Shown: positions 1 through 5,985 of the stretch, piece by piece
How positions within the stretch are numbered: the first letter of the stretch is position 1
Layout: every line of letters begins with the position of its first letter
Source: an uncultured Psychrobacillus sp.
GTDB lineage: Bacteria; Bacillota; Bacilli; Bacillales_A; Planococcaceae
Assembly: GCA_934234185.1 (NCBI GenBank)
Contig: CAKQHO010000107.1
Coordinates: 1 to 11,940, forward strand
Length of the DNA: 11,940 nucleotides
Direction: 5' to 3'
The notes under the pieces: model-generated
What the model saw: the letters and a program-made list of their open reading frames with translations, nothing else
Database searches by the model: none
What the model was told of the DNA's origin: nothing
Program-made: the position numbers and the translations under genes

Positions 1-1
1 G

Positions 2-385
2 ATGGAAAAGGAATGGAGAAGTTCCATGCCACTGCTATCAATGAATACTGTCAAGCAGCTAACAGGTCTAACAGCTAGACAAATTCGATATTATGAAGAA
101 CAAGAACTGGTTCAGCCTGCACGTACGGAAGGTAAGCAACGGATGTTTTCACTAGATGATATCGATGTTTTGTTAGAAATAAAGGATCTGTTGAAATCTG
201 GAGTAAACATTGCGGGAATTAAGCAAATTTTTGACATGAAGAAAAATCCGATGAATGTCAAAAGTGCTCCTCATGTAATTTCTGATCAGGAATTACGTGC
301 AATTGTAAAAGAGGAGATGCAACTCGCACAAAGACAGCAAAGAGCTTCACTGCGACAAGGGGACCTATCTCGCTTTTATCGTTAA
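2..385 (+). CDS. glnR: GlnR, MerR-family repressor of nitrogen metabolism genes
   Basis: This is a 127-residue MerR-type DNA-binding protein. The N-terminal winged helix-turn-helix is clear: TVKQLTGLTARQIRYYEE (about residues 17-34) followed by a wing with the EGKQRMFSLDDID stretch. The C-terminus RQGDLSRFYR matches the short regulatory tail of Bacillus GlnR, which in the known system keeps the protein a weak dimer until feedback-inhibited glutamine synthetase binds it. GlnR represses glnRA when nitrogen is plentiful. The glnA gene begins 43 nt after the stop, so the two are almost certainly one operon. The ATG lies at base 2, so its ribosome binding site, promoter and GlnR operator are outside the window. 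The length fits the family (about 130 residues), which makes this start likely but not proven. Confidence 0.95.
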   Translation: MEKEWRSSMPLLSMNTVKQLTGLTARQIRYYEEQELVQPARTEGKQRMFSLDDIDVLLEIKDLLKSGVNIAGIKQIFDMKKNPMNVKSAPHVISDQELRAIVKEEMQLAQRQQRASLRQGDLSRFYR

Positions 386-414
386 GCGAGGTTCACATTA
401 TATATCAAATTTTT

Positions 415-420
415 AGGAGA
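415..420 (+). promoter_or_regulatory. Ribosome binding site of glnA
   Basis: AGGAGA lies 8 nt before the glnA ATG, within the 43-nt glnR-glnA gap. No promoter or terminator is visible in the gap, which supports cotranscription. Confidence 0.8.
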
Positions 421-428
421 GTGGAAAG

Positions 429-1763
429 ATGAGCAAGTATACAAAAGAAGATATTAAAAAGTTTGTGAAGGAACATGAGGTAAACTTTATTCGTCTTCAG
501 TTTACCGACATACTAGGTACGATTAAAAACGTGGAAATTCCAGTAAGTCAGCTCGATAAAGCTCTTGATAATAAAATGATGTTCGATGGTTCATCTATCG
601 AAGGATTCGTACGTATCGAAGAATCAGATATGTATTTAGTGCCAGATTTAGATACTTGGGTAGTGTTCCCATGGATCACTGGTAAAGGGAAGGTTGCTCG
701 TTTAATCTGTGACGTAAACAGAGCAGACGGCACACCATTCGCTGGTGACCCACGCAGCAACTTGAAACGTATTATGAATGAAATGAAAGAATTAGGGTTT
801 ACTAGCTTTAACCTTGGGCCAGAGCCAGAGTTCTTCTTATTCAAATTAGATGCTCAAGGAGAGCCTACTCTAGACTTAAACGACCATGGCGGATACTTTG
901 ACTTAGCACCAGTAGACCTTGGGGAAAACTGCCGTCGTGATATCGTGCTTGAGTTAGAAGAAATGGGCTTTGAAATCGAAGCTTCTCACCATGAGGTAGC
1001 TCCAGGGCAACATGAAATCGACTTCAAATATGCGGATGCAATCACAGCTTGTGACAACATCCAAACTTTTAAACTAGTAGTAAAAACTATCGCTCGTAAG
1101 CACGGCTTGCATGCAACATTCATGCCAAAACCATTATTCGGCGTAAATGGTTCTGGGATGCACTGTAACGTTTCATTATTCAAAGGAAAAGAGAATGCAT
1201 TCTTTGATCCTTCCGCAGATCTTCAACTAAGCGAAACGGCTATGCAATTCATGGCTGGAATTCTGAAGCACGTACAAAGCTTCACAGCAATCACTAACCC
1301 AACGGTTAACTCATACAAACGTTTGGTTCCTGGCTACGAAGCACCATGTTACGTAGCATGGTCTGCACAAAACAGAAGTCCACTAATCCGTATCCCGGCT
1401 TCTCGTGGCCTAAGTACTCGTGTGGAAGTACGTTCTGTAGATCCAGCAGCAAATCCTTACCTTGCTATGGCAGTAATTCTACAAGCTGGTCTTGATGGTA
1501 TCAAAAACAAATTGACACCACCACCAGCAGTAGATCGCAACATCTATGTAATGTCTGAGGAAGAAAGAAACGAAGTGGGCATCCACAACCTTCCACCTAC
1601 ATTACACGCTGCTGTACAAGAGCTTTCTAAAAGCGATGTTATTAAAGGCGCACTAGGCGAGCACATCTACGCAAACTTCTTAGAAGCAAAAGAAATCGAA
1701 TGGGATATGTTCCGCACAACTGTACACCCATGGGAGCGCGAGCAATACCTGAAGATGTACTAA
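429..1763 (+). CDS. glnA: Glutamine synthetase, type I (alpha subgroup)
   Basis: This enzyme joins ammonia to glutamate using ATP, giving glutamine; the active form in the family is a cytosolic dodecamer. At 444 residues it matches Bacillus GlnA. Visible signatures are FDGSSIEGF (52-60), the NLGPEPEFFLF glutamate/metal region (128-138), the KPLFGVNGSGMH segment (234-245) and the NRSPLIRIPASRG loop (315-327). Arg62 and Glu304 occupy the positions known in Bacillus subtilis GlnA to govern feedback inhibition, and the C-terminal HPWEREQY is the part that contacts GlnR and TnrA in that system. There is no adenylylation-type insertion, as expected for the alpha form. The gene directly follows glnR and ends in a strong terminator. 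Its codons are richer in C-ending forms than the accessory genes downstream, fitting a highly expressed core gene. Confidence 0.98.
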   Translation: MSKYTKEDIKKFVKEHEVNFIRLQFTDILGTIKNVEIPVSQLDKALDNKMMFDGSSIEGFVRIEESDMYLVPDLDTWVVFPWITGKGKVARLICDVNRADGTPFAGDPRSNLKRIMNEMKELGFTSFNLGPEPEFFLFKLDAQGEPTLDLNDHGGYFDLAPVDLGENCRRDIVLELEEMGFEIEASHHEVAPGQHEIDFKYADAITACDNIQTFKLVVKTIARKHGLHATFMPKPLFGVNGSGMHCNVSLFKGKENAFFDPSADLQLSETAMQFMAGILKHVQSFTAITNPTVNSYKRLVPGYEAPCYVAWSAQNRSPLIRIPASRGLSTRVEVRSVDPAANPYLAMAVILQAGLDGIKNKLTPPPAVDRNIYVMSEEERNEVGIHNLPPTLHAAVQELSKSDVIKGALGEHIYANFLEAKEIEWDMFRTTVHPWEREQYLKMY

Positions 1764-1778
1764 AATCAAAGAATAAGA

Positions 1779-1818
1779 AACACCGTCTGGTCAGTTGATG
1801 ACTGGGCGGTGTTTTTTT
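1779..1818 (+). terminator. Rho-independent terminator of the glnRA operon
   Basis: The arms AACACCG and CGGTGTT close a long stem that continues through TCTGGTCA/TGACTGGG with wobble pairs around a GTTGA loop, followed by seven T. It starts 15 nt after the glnA stop. Bases 1783-1818 recur identically at 3509-3544. Confidence 0.93.
1783..1818 (+). repeat. 36-nt direct repeat, copy 1 (glnA terminator core)
   Basis: Thirty-six consecutive bases, from CCGTCTGG to the end of the T tract, are identical to 3509-3544 in the same orientation. Flanking bases differ on both sides, so the homology ends abruptly. Confidence 0.95.
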
Positions 1819-1958
1819 GGGTTTTGTCAGGCAAATCATCTGGATAAGGATAATTTCTGCAGTTATAGAAGAACACTGAAAATGGACATTTACATAGTTG
1901 AACTTTTGGAAAATATACCATGATTAAGTAAATTTAATAGCGGAAAATCTAAACATAT

Positions 1959-1990
1959 AAAAAAGGAAATAGACTTAAAAGTCTATTTCC
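1959..1990 (-). terminator. Rho-independent terminator of the 79-residue protein gene
   Basis: Eleven-base perfect arms (1965-1975 and 1980-1990) enclose a 4-nt loop, followed on the minus strand by six T (1959-1964). The stop codon of the gene (1975-1977) lies in the loop and arm, so the terminator overlaps the end of the coding region. Confidence 0.9.
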
Positions 1991-2214
1991 TTCCGCATAG
2001 CCTCTAGCTTAGCTTTATGCTTTGGTTTTGGAATGTCATAAATTTTTTCATATTTGCACATTTTACACGAACAACCAATATGACCTTTGCTAAGCTTACC
2101 TCTTGCTGGAAAATGCCCATCTTCGTAATGAAATGCATTTTTAAGAATGACCCATTTTCTTTGAATTGCACGCTCGCGCTGATGGCGAGTGTACGCTTTC
2201 GAACGATTTTTCAT
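1975..2214 (-). CDS. Small basic Cys-rich protein, CxCxxC type, function unknown
   Basis: A 79-residue, strongly basic soluble protein. The first 20 residues are rich in Arg, Lys and His (KNRSKAYTRHQRERAIQRK), which suits nucleic-acid contact. The middle holds GKLSKGHIGCSCKMC (39-53), giving a Cys48-x-Cys50-x-x-Cys53 cluster that could bind zinc, with His45 close by. The tail is charged and probably helical. I recognise the SKGKIHCSCxxC-like layout as a recurring small bacterial protein type but know no function for it. The start is fixed by AAGGGAG ten bases upstream. The gene stands alone on the minus strand, convergent with glnA, with its own promoter, a leader peptide, an apparent Shine-Dalgarno-sequestering helix and its own terminator. 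Such elaborate control for so small a protein is the notable point. Confidence 0.82.
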   Translation of the reverse strand: MKNRSKAYTRHQRERAIQRKWVILKNAFHYEDGHFPARGKLSKGHIGCSCKMCKYEKIYDIPKPKHKAKLEAMRKEIDF

Positions 2215-2220
2215 TATGTA

Positions 2221-2300
2221 TCAGCTCCCTTGAGAAACCCGAGCTTGCAAAGTGTTTCAAGGGTATAACGGCACACCCTACAAGCTCGGCAGGTAGCTGA
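2221..2300 (-). promoter_or_regulatory. Candidate translation-attenuation leader with sequestered ribosome binding site
   Basis: Reading the minus strand, CCGAGCTTG (2289-2281) pairs perfectly with CAAGCTCGG (2247-2239). Outside it, TCAGCTACC (2300-2292) pairs with GGGAGCTGA (2229-2221) with one mismatch, and that second strand contains the GGGAG Shine-Dalgarno of the 79-residue protein. Inside the helix a further hairpin, AGGGTGTG/TATACCCT with loop CCGT, spans 2279-2260. The last codons of the leader peptide lie on the 5' strand of the helix, so a ribosome there would keep the helix open. The pairing is seen in the sequence; the switching behaviour is inferred by analogy with erm-type attenuators. 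Confidence 0.6.
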
Positions 2301-2322
2301 ACAATTGAACGAATTGTTTCAT
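2278..2322 (-). CDS. 14-residue leader peptide
   Basis: A short reading frame, MKQFVQLFSYLPSL, starts at an ATG with GAAAGGA (2337-2331) eight bases upstream and ends in TAG at 2280-2278. The frame is hydrophobic and aromatic. Its codons 9-14 overlap the two strands that can pair with the region around the downstream ribosome binding site. It lies between the extended -10 promoter and the 79-residue gene on the same strand. The size, placement and overlap with the helix suit a regulatory leader peptide rather than a functional product. No translation evidence is available from sequence alone. Confidence 0.55.
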   Translation of the reverse strand: MKQFVQLFSYLPSL

Positions 2323-2349
2323 TAGGTAGTTCCTTTCTATTTTGAGAGA

Positions 2350-2379
2350 ATTATATCATATTTCTTAAGGATGTGAGAA
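2350..2379 (-). promoter_or_regulatory. Extended -10 promoter for the leader peptide and 79-residue protein
   Basis: On the minus strand, TGATATAAT (TATAAT at 2355-2350) is a perfect extended -10. A weak -35, TTCTCA (2379-2374), sits 18 bases upstream. The leader-peptide ribosome binding site follows about 13 bases after the -10. Confidence 0.65.
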
Positions 2380-2388
2380 ACTTAAGAA
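2362..2388. promoter_or_regulatory. Inverted repeat over the -35 region, candidate operator
   Basis: TTCTTAAG (2362-2369) and CTTAAGAA (2381-2388) are perfect 8-bp arms separated by 11 bases, with about 19 bases between arm centres. The site covers the -35 of the minus-strand promoter, as expected for a repressor site. There is no T tract, so a terminator is unlikely. Confidence 0.4.
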
Positions 2389-2529
2389 TCCAGTAAACCT
2401 CTCATTAAAACATCAAAATTCTATTAATTACATAAATTAACTTTTTAAGTATTATTCGTTAAAGTATACTTTTGTATATCAGAGTGATTAATCGGGTTGC
2501 ACAACAAATGAAGTATGGAGGGTTATTGA

Positions 2530-2595
2530 ATGAGTGATGCACTTTTTAAGGAAAAGTATCATAACCTTAAAAGGGGGGAGAGGTTAACGTTCTAA
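2530..2595 (+). CDS. Possible 21-residue small reading frame
   Basis: An ATG at 2530 is preceded by GGAGGG with 7-nt spacing and opens a frame of 21 codons rich in Lys, Arg and Glu, ending in TAA at 2593. It lies alone in an otherwise empty AT-rich stretch (2390-2657) and is followed by a weak hairpin with a short T run. It could be a real small protein or the surviving start of a lost gene. I do not recognise the peptide. Apart from this frame and the hairpin I see nothing in 2390-2657. Confidence 0.3.
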   Translation: MSDALFKEKYHNLKRGERLTF

Positions 2596-2604
2596 AGAAT
2601 AATT

Positions 2605-2636
2605 AAAACCACCAACCAGTGATGGAAGGTGTTTTT
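2605..2636. terminator. Imperfect, probably bidirectional terminator
   Basis: CACC (2610-2613) pairs with GGTG (2628-2631) and CC (2616-2617) with GG (2624-2625), with an AA/AA internal loop. It is followed by five T on the plus strand and by GTTTTAATTATT on the minus strand. It lies between the convergent 2530 frame and the acetyltransferase ending at 2658. Confidence 0.5.
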
Positions 2637-2657
2637 GTAAATATGAATAAACATAGG

Positions 2658-3188
2658 TTAATGTTTGGGATTGATAATAGCAAACATTTGATGATCCTCC
2701 CACCGACCATTAATTTCCACGCTTTTTTTCGCCAATCCTTCATTGTGAAATCCAACTTTTTCTAAAACTTTAATGGAACCAATGTTATGTGGCATAACAC
2801 CAGCCTCTATCCTATGCAAATTTAGAATGTCGAAGGCGTGTTCAACAACTAGCTTGGTTGCTTCAGTAGTATAGCCTTTCCCATTCTGTTCTTGGTCCAA
2901 GGAATAGCCTAGTAGTGCACGTTGCAGAGGACCACGTAACACTTGGAATAAGGAGATGGATCCTATAAGGCTATCTCCCTCTGTTTTAAAAATTCCAAAC
3001 TGATAGGCAATATCTTTTTTAGCCTGTTCCTCCCATTTTTCTATTAACTCTCTTTGCATTTCTATTGTAAAGTAATTTTCAGGGAGTGCAGTTGCAGTGC
3101 TTTCGAAAAATGCTTGGTTTCTCTTTTCTAAAGCCAATAAATCCTCCGCATCTGAGAGGGTATAAGGCCGTATGTATATGTTTGACAT
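2658..3188 (-). CDS. GNAT acetyltransferase, RimJ/RimL-like
   Basis: A 176-residue cytosolic acetyl-CoA-dependent N-acetyltransferase of the RimJ/RimL type, a group that acetylates ribosomal protein N-termini or small molecules. IRPYTLSDAEDLLAL (about 5-20) is the usual first strand and helix. LGYSLDQEQNGKGYTTEA (93-110) holds the pyrophosphate-binding Q/RxxGxG/A motif as QNGKGY. HRIEAGVMPHNIGSIKVLEKVGF (125-147) is the conserved C-terminal part, with the Asn and the Leu-Glu-Lys-xGF typical of the family. I chose the ATG at 3188 because AAAGGGAGA precedes it with good spacing; an upstream in-frame ATG would add ten residues and lacks a ribosome binding site. The gene is monocistronic on the minus strand. 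The substrate cannot be told. It is not closely related to the other GNATs in this window. Confidence 0.9.
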   Translation of the reverse strand: MSNIYIRPYTLSDAEDLLALEKRNQAFFESTATALPENYFTIEMQRELIEKWEEQAKKDIAYQFGIFKTEGDSLIGSISLFQVLRGPLQRALLGYSLDQEQNGKGYTTEATKLVVEHAFDILNLHRIEAGVMPHNIGSIKVLEKVGFHNEGLAKKSVEINGRWEDHQMFAIINPKH

Positions 3189-3298
3189 GGAATCTCCCTT
3201 TCTGGAATAAATAAACAATTAAAGTATAACATAATAGATAATTGGAAAGTTAATAGTTTGATTCTATTAAACAATTGGCAAACTTAATTACTTATTCT

Positions 3299-3507
3299 CT
3301 ATTGGAATGGAGTTACATTTCGTTTAGGTTGAAGCAAGAGAATAACAATAATTAAGCAAATGATAATTTTAATAAAATAGTAATTAGTAAGACCCGTAAT
3401 TACATGTCCACAGAGTTTTTGAAAGAGAGTAGTATCTGGAAGCCAATCAATTACATACCCCTTTCCTAACATCGAAGGAAAGCTTAGTATTATATAAACT
3501 GTAATAA
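3299..3507 (-). pseudogene. Possible remnant of a membrane protein, cut at the terminator repeat
   Basis: Minus-strand reading gives about 69 residues with two hydrophobic stretches, including FIKIIICLIIVILLL near the end, and a basic tail QPKRN. The first-strand-plus-TM pattern faintly recalls the N-terminal part of CPBP-family (YdiL-like) membrane proteins, but it stops after about 70 residues. The frame is open upstream only by reading through terminator repeat copy 2, which cannot be original coding sequence. No ribosome binding site precedes the internal ATG at 3472. I treat it as a likely remnant; it may also be chance. Confidence 0.22.
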
Positions 3508-3508
3508 C

Positions 3509-3544
3509 CCGTCTGGTCAGTTGATGACTGGGCGGTGTTTTTTT
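3509..3544 (+). repeat. 36-nt direct repeat, copy 2 (orphan glnA terminator core)
   Basis: These bases are identical to 1783-1818. The outer AACA arm of the glnA terminator is missing here, so the stem is shorter, but the inner stem, loop and seven T are intact. No plus-strand gene lies just upstream for it to terminate. Confidence 0.92.
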
Positions 3545-4010
3545 ATGCTTTCTGTCGAAGGTCATAACAAGTAAATAGGGCGGATGGATGGTGTGAAAGA
3601 GCATATGTTTATCCTTAAGTTTCTGAATGTATTTTATATCAAGCAAACTGATCTTGGAGCAGAATATAGTGTGGGTAAGCATATAATACTTGAAGATGCT
3701 TAGAAGGTTGGCGCTGTAACAATAAGAGGGTAGAACTCGAAGAAAGGGGCGACTTCGGAGAAAATACGAACAAACTAATGTGCATTTAACAAAAATGCTG
3801 AGTAAGCTTAACCAGGTAAGAAAATAAGTCTTTTTTATCGATGTTAAAAGTGGTTGTTTGCGATAAGCAACATGATCTAATTTTTTCAACATTGGACCTT
3901 ACTAATTAATTTAACCTATAAATTTCGAACTAAGTATCTACAGTAATAAAATCAATATTGTAATATACTTATTGGATAGGCTATTTAATGAGCTCTAGTA
4001 ATAAAATATT
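3545..4010. other. Stretch with no supported gene
   Basis: All frames are broken or lack ribosome binding sites. A long minus-strand reading frame crosses this stretch but has no ribosome binding site and reads through the terminator repeat. The promoter of the nuclease gene must lie near the right end, but no convincing -35/-10 pair is visible; TATACT near 3964 is the best single box. Confidence 0.5.
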
Positions 4011-4022
4011 AGGAGTCCTAAC

Positions 4023-4961
4023 ATGAAAAAAAAAATAAATTATTTAATCTTACTGTTAACCACCATCTTTGTAGTTGGTTGTACTAACGTAGAAGATACA
4101 TCCGTTGCAGATAAAGTAGCAGACTCACAAGAGGTAACCTCTAGTGAAACCAAGTCAAACAATAGCGAAAAAGAAGAGAATAATACAGTTGTAGACAAAC
4201 CAGTAGTGGAAAAAACGCCAGCTAAAAAAAATAGTGACCTGTTCTCGGGATACAAACTTATAGAAGTTGATGGTGGTGATTTGTCGGGACATCGCGAACC
4301 AAAAGTTGTTGTGGATATTGGTTTTGGCCCTCGTGAATATTGGGCATTCACGAATGAATATGGGCAACTGGTACGCGTTATTGCGGAAGAAATCGTTCTT
4401 CAAGATGATAGTAAGGAACCTGTACTATCGTCCGGCAGGTACTATAGGGATGAGGCAAAGGTTCCTGGTGTTGAAAGTGCTGTTTTAGATGAGGGACATG
4501 TAATTGCTGATTCTCTTGGCGGTGTATCAAATGCGTATAATATTACACCACAAGAAAGCACGCTAAATCGACATGGTGATCAAGCGTATATGGAAGATGC
4601 AATACGAAAAGCTGGTGGTGCTACAAATTTTGAAGCAATTATCACCTATCCAAATACGAAAACACAAATTCCTTCCAGTTATCAGTATACCTACACGATC
4701 AAGGGGAATAAAATCGTTGATAGATTCGACAATGTGAACCCGGATGAAGTGAACGCAGCCCTTGGTTTAACAGGCAGCAAGCCTTCTCCTTCAACTAGCC
4801 CACAAACTGAAGGGGACATTTCTAGTGTAGATACAAACGGCAATGGGCAAGTGACGATTAAAGAAGCAAAAGCAGCAGGCTATAGCATGCCAATAACGAG
4901 CGACCACTGGCTTTACCCATATATGCACGATGCCGATAATGACGGTATGGTAGGAGAATAA
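4023..4961 (+). CDS. Secreted lipoprotein DNA/RNA non-specific endonuclease with EF-hand-like tail
   Basis: A 312-residue protein. Residues 1-20 form a lipoprotein signal (KKK, hydrophobic core, lipobox VVGC), so Cys20 is probably the lipidated residue and the protein sits on the outer face of the membrane. Residues 21-75 are a low-complexity Ser/Glu/Lys linker. The catalytic domain (about 75-250) carries DEGHVIADSLGG (156-167) and NITPQESTLNRHG (173-185), matching the DRGHLI...N...NR pattern of Endonuclease_NS_2-type nucleases; His159 and Asn182 are the likely catalytic and metal-linked residues. DEGH instead of DRGH is a variant. The tail (268-312) has DTNGNGQVTIKE and DADNDG calcium loops and HWLYPYM, a C-terminal module also known from other Bacillus extracellular nucleases. 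AGGAG seven bases before the ATG fixes the start. A nutritional or competitive DNA-degrading role is inferred. Confidence 0.88.
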   Translation: MKKKINYLILLLTTIFVVGCTNVEDTSVADKVADSQEVTSSETKSNNSEKEENNTVVDKPVVEKTPAKKNSDLFSGYKLIEVDGGDLSGHREPKVVVDIGFGPREYWAFTNEYGQLVRVIAEEIVLQDDSKEPVLSSGRYYRDEAKVPGVESAVLDEGHVIADSLGGVSNAYNITPQESTLNRHGDQAYMEDAIRKAGGATNFEAIITYPNTKTQIPSSYQYTYTIKGNKIVDRFDNVNPDEVNAALGLTGSKPSPSTSPQTEGDISSVDTNGNGQVTIKEAKAAGYSMPITSDHWLYPYMHDADNDGMVGE

Positions 4962-4995
4962 AGGACTGTTACGCAAGCACAATACTAAAAAAAGA

Positions 4996-5027
4996 AGTAG
5001 ATCTCATTTTTGAGATTTACTTTTTTT
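4996..5027 (+). terminator. Rho-independent terminator of the nuclease gene
   Basis: Eleven-base arms (4996-5006 and 5011-5021) with one G-T pair and a TTTT loop, followed by a run of seven T. An A run upstream makes it potentially bidirectional. Confidence 0.9.
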
Positions 5028-5040
5028 ATGTAAATATTAA

Positions 5041-5110
5041 CAAAGGAGGTACCTCTTTGAACTACATAATTTATAAGCTAAATGTTTCTTCAGGTAATAT
5101 TTTGTGTTAA
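5041..5110 (+). CDS. Possible 17-residue upstream reading frame behind a perfect ribosome binding site
   Basis: AAAGGAGGT (5042-5050), a full match to the 16S anti-Shine-Dalgarno, is followed seven bases later by TTG at 5057, opening MNYIIYKLNVSSGNILC and stopping at 5108. The ribosome binding site is itself half of a near-palindrome (5041-5059, one bulged base). The frame ends 35 bases before the GNAT start at 5145. It may be a leader peptide, the stub of a lost gene, or chance; no attenuator-like helix is evident after it. Confidence 0.3.
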
Positions 5111-5144
5111 GATGTTTATTCAAAAAATTATAGGAGAAAAAATT

Positions 5145-5570
5145 ATGAAAATAACTCGGCAATGGAATCAGGAAGACAGTGATTATATTCGTAAAAAGGT
5201 AATAGAACACAATCTTTCTAAACTACCAGATGAAGTAAAACATCCAGTCAAAAACATTAGTTTCATCCTTAGAGATGAAGAAGAGAAAATTTTAGGAGGC
5301 ATTACAGGAACGATTTTTTGGTATCACTTACATATTGATTTTTTATGGGTAGATGAATCTCTTAGAGGTAAAGGGTATGGAAGGCAGTTATTAAATAATA
5401 TTGAGGAAATCGCAAAAGAGAATAGATGTAACCTTATTCAACTAGATACATTTAGCTTTCAAGCCCCAAATTTCTATCAAAAATATGGTTATGAAGTAGT
5501 TGGGGTAATAGAAGAACATCCTACTAAAGGTAATCAACAGTTTTACCTTTCAAAGAAACTTATTTATTGA
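5145..5570 (+). CDS. GNAT acetyltransferase, copy 1
   Basis: A 141-residue single-domain acetyl-CoA N-acetyltransferase. ILGGITGTIFWYHLHIDFLWVD (49-70) forms strands 3-4, LRGKGYGRQLL (73-83) holds the RxxGxG acetyl-CoA motif (Arg74, Gly77, Gly79), and LDTFSFQAPNFYQKYGYEVVG (100-120) is the C-terminal signature with the FYxKxGY pattern. Substrate unknown; such small Bacillus GNATs often act on small amines or antibiotics. I chose the ATG at 5145 because AGGAG lies eight bases upstream; a longer frame from 5082 has no ribosome binding site. It is paralogous to the gene at 7586 and closely related at DNA level to the wreck at 9654-9885, so the region holds three copies of one gene type. The terminator repeat at 5698 lies 127 bases after its stop. 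Confidence 0.9.
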   Translation: MKITRQWNQEDSDYIRKKVIEHNLSKLPDEVKHPVKNISFILRDEEEKILGGITGTIFWYHLHIDFLWVDESLRGKGYGRQLLNNIEEIAKENRCNLIQLDTFSFQAPNFYQKYGYEVVGVIEEHPTKGNQQFYLSKKLIY

Positions 5571-5614
5571 GAGTATTAATTGAACAAAATTTAGTTCACC
5601 TTGATAATAGTACT
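5571..5614. other. Imperfect inverted repeat after GNAT copy 1
   Basis: GAGTA and TACTC enclose an inner TGAAC/GTTCA pair. There is no T tract, so this may be a decayed terminator. It starts at the GNAT stop codon. Confidence 0.3.
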
Positions 5615-5697
5615 CTTAATATTAGTTAAGAAGTACTTGGAAGAAAAGATTAGTTATTGAAAAAGTAGGTAAATCCATTCACTTTTGCTTGAAGAGG

Positions 5698-5770
5698 AAC
5701 TAACGGGCGCGCTGATCCAAGAAGAATGGATTAACGCTTTTTTTATTGAATTCTTCATAGTAGAAACGAG
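5698..5770 (+). repeat. Dispersed terminator repeat, copy R1
   Basis: It starts AACTAACGG and carries the arms GCGCTGATCC (5709-5718) and GGATTAACGC (5728-5737), followed by seven T and then the conserved tail TTGAATTCTTCATAGTAGAAACG. Compared with other copies the loop has a 3-base insertion. It can act as a Rho-independent terminator for GNAT copy 1. Confidence 0.88.
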
Positions 5771-5788
5771 AATAAGTGACTTTTCAAT

Positions 5789-5810
5789 ACACCGAAGAAG
5801 GTGTTTTTTT
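5789..5810 (+). terminator. Short terminator before the PadR operon
   Basis: ACACC (5789-5793) and GGTGT (5800-5804) enclose GAAGAA, followed by a T run to 5810. It insulates the PadR promoter from upstream transcription. Confidence 0.75.
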
Positions 5811-5853
5811 ATGAATTTAATATCCCTTTTATATAAATTTTTATATATAGATA

Positions 5854-5882
5854 TTTACATAACAAAAAATGTAAGATAAAAT
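5854..5882 (+). promoter_or_regulatory. PadR operon promoter with embedded palindromic operator
   Basis: TTTACA (5854-5859) and TAAAAT (5877-5882), 17 bases apart, form a good sigma-A promoter. The perfect inverted repeat TTACAT (5855-5860) / ATGTAA (5869-5874) with an 8-base spacer overlaps the -35 and the spacer, and TATATA runs flank it on both sides. PadR proteins commonly bind dyads of ATGT/ACAT type and repress their own operon, so autoregulation is inferred. Confidence 0.65.
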
Positions 5883-5913
5883 ATATATAACAATTAAGAG
5901 TTGGGAGAATTTA

Positions 5914-5931
5914 ATGACAATTGTTACTTAA
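5914..5931 (+). other. Tiny reading frame in the PadR operon leader
   Basis: GGGAG six bases before an ATG opens MTIVT and a stop. It lies between the promoter and the PadR gene. AACAATT (5889-5895) and AATTGTT (5919-5925) can pair around this ribosome binding site. It may affect leader translation or be chance. Confidence 0.2.
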
Positions 5932-5985
5932 TAAAATGGAAGTTTTTTTATGCGGTGCTAATTAGATATTGAGAGGATGATTAGA

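Noticed and set aside
2241..2290. T-box riboswitch upstream of the 79-residue gene
   Set aside because: AGGGTGTGCC only loosely resembles the T-box AGGGTGG-ACCGCG, there is no specifier stem or downstream terminator, and the structure faces a ribosome binding site instead.
3299..3892. A 197-residue minus-strand reading frame
   Set aside because: It reads through the terminator repeat at 3509-3544, has no ribosome binding site and a scattered composition; only the part below 3508 might be a remnant.
5855..5874. GlnR/TnrA binding site
   Set aside because: Those proteins use TGTNA-N7-TNACA; here the half-sites are in the opposite order (TTACAT then ATGTAA).
5685..5879. A 64-residue plus-strand frame
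   Set aside because: It lies over repeat R1, the 5789 terminator and the PadR promoter, and starts without a ribosome binding site.
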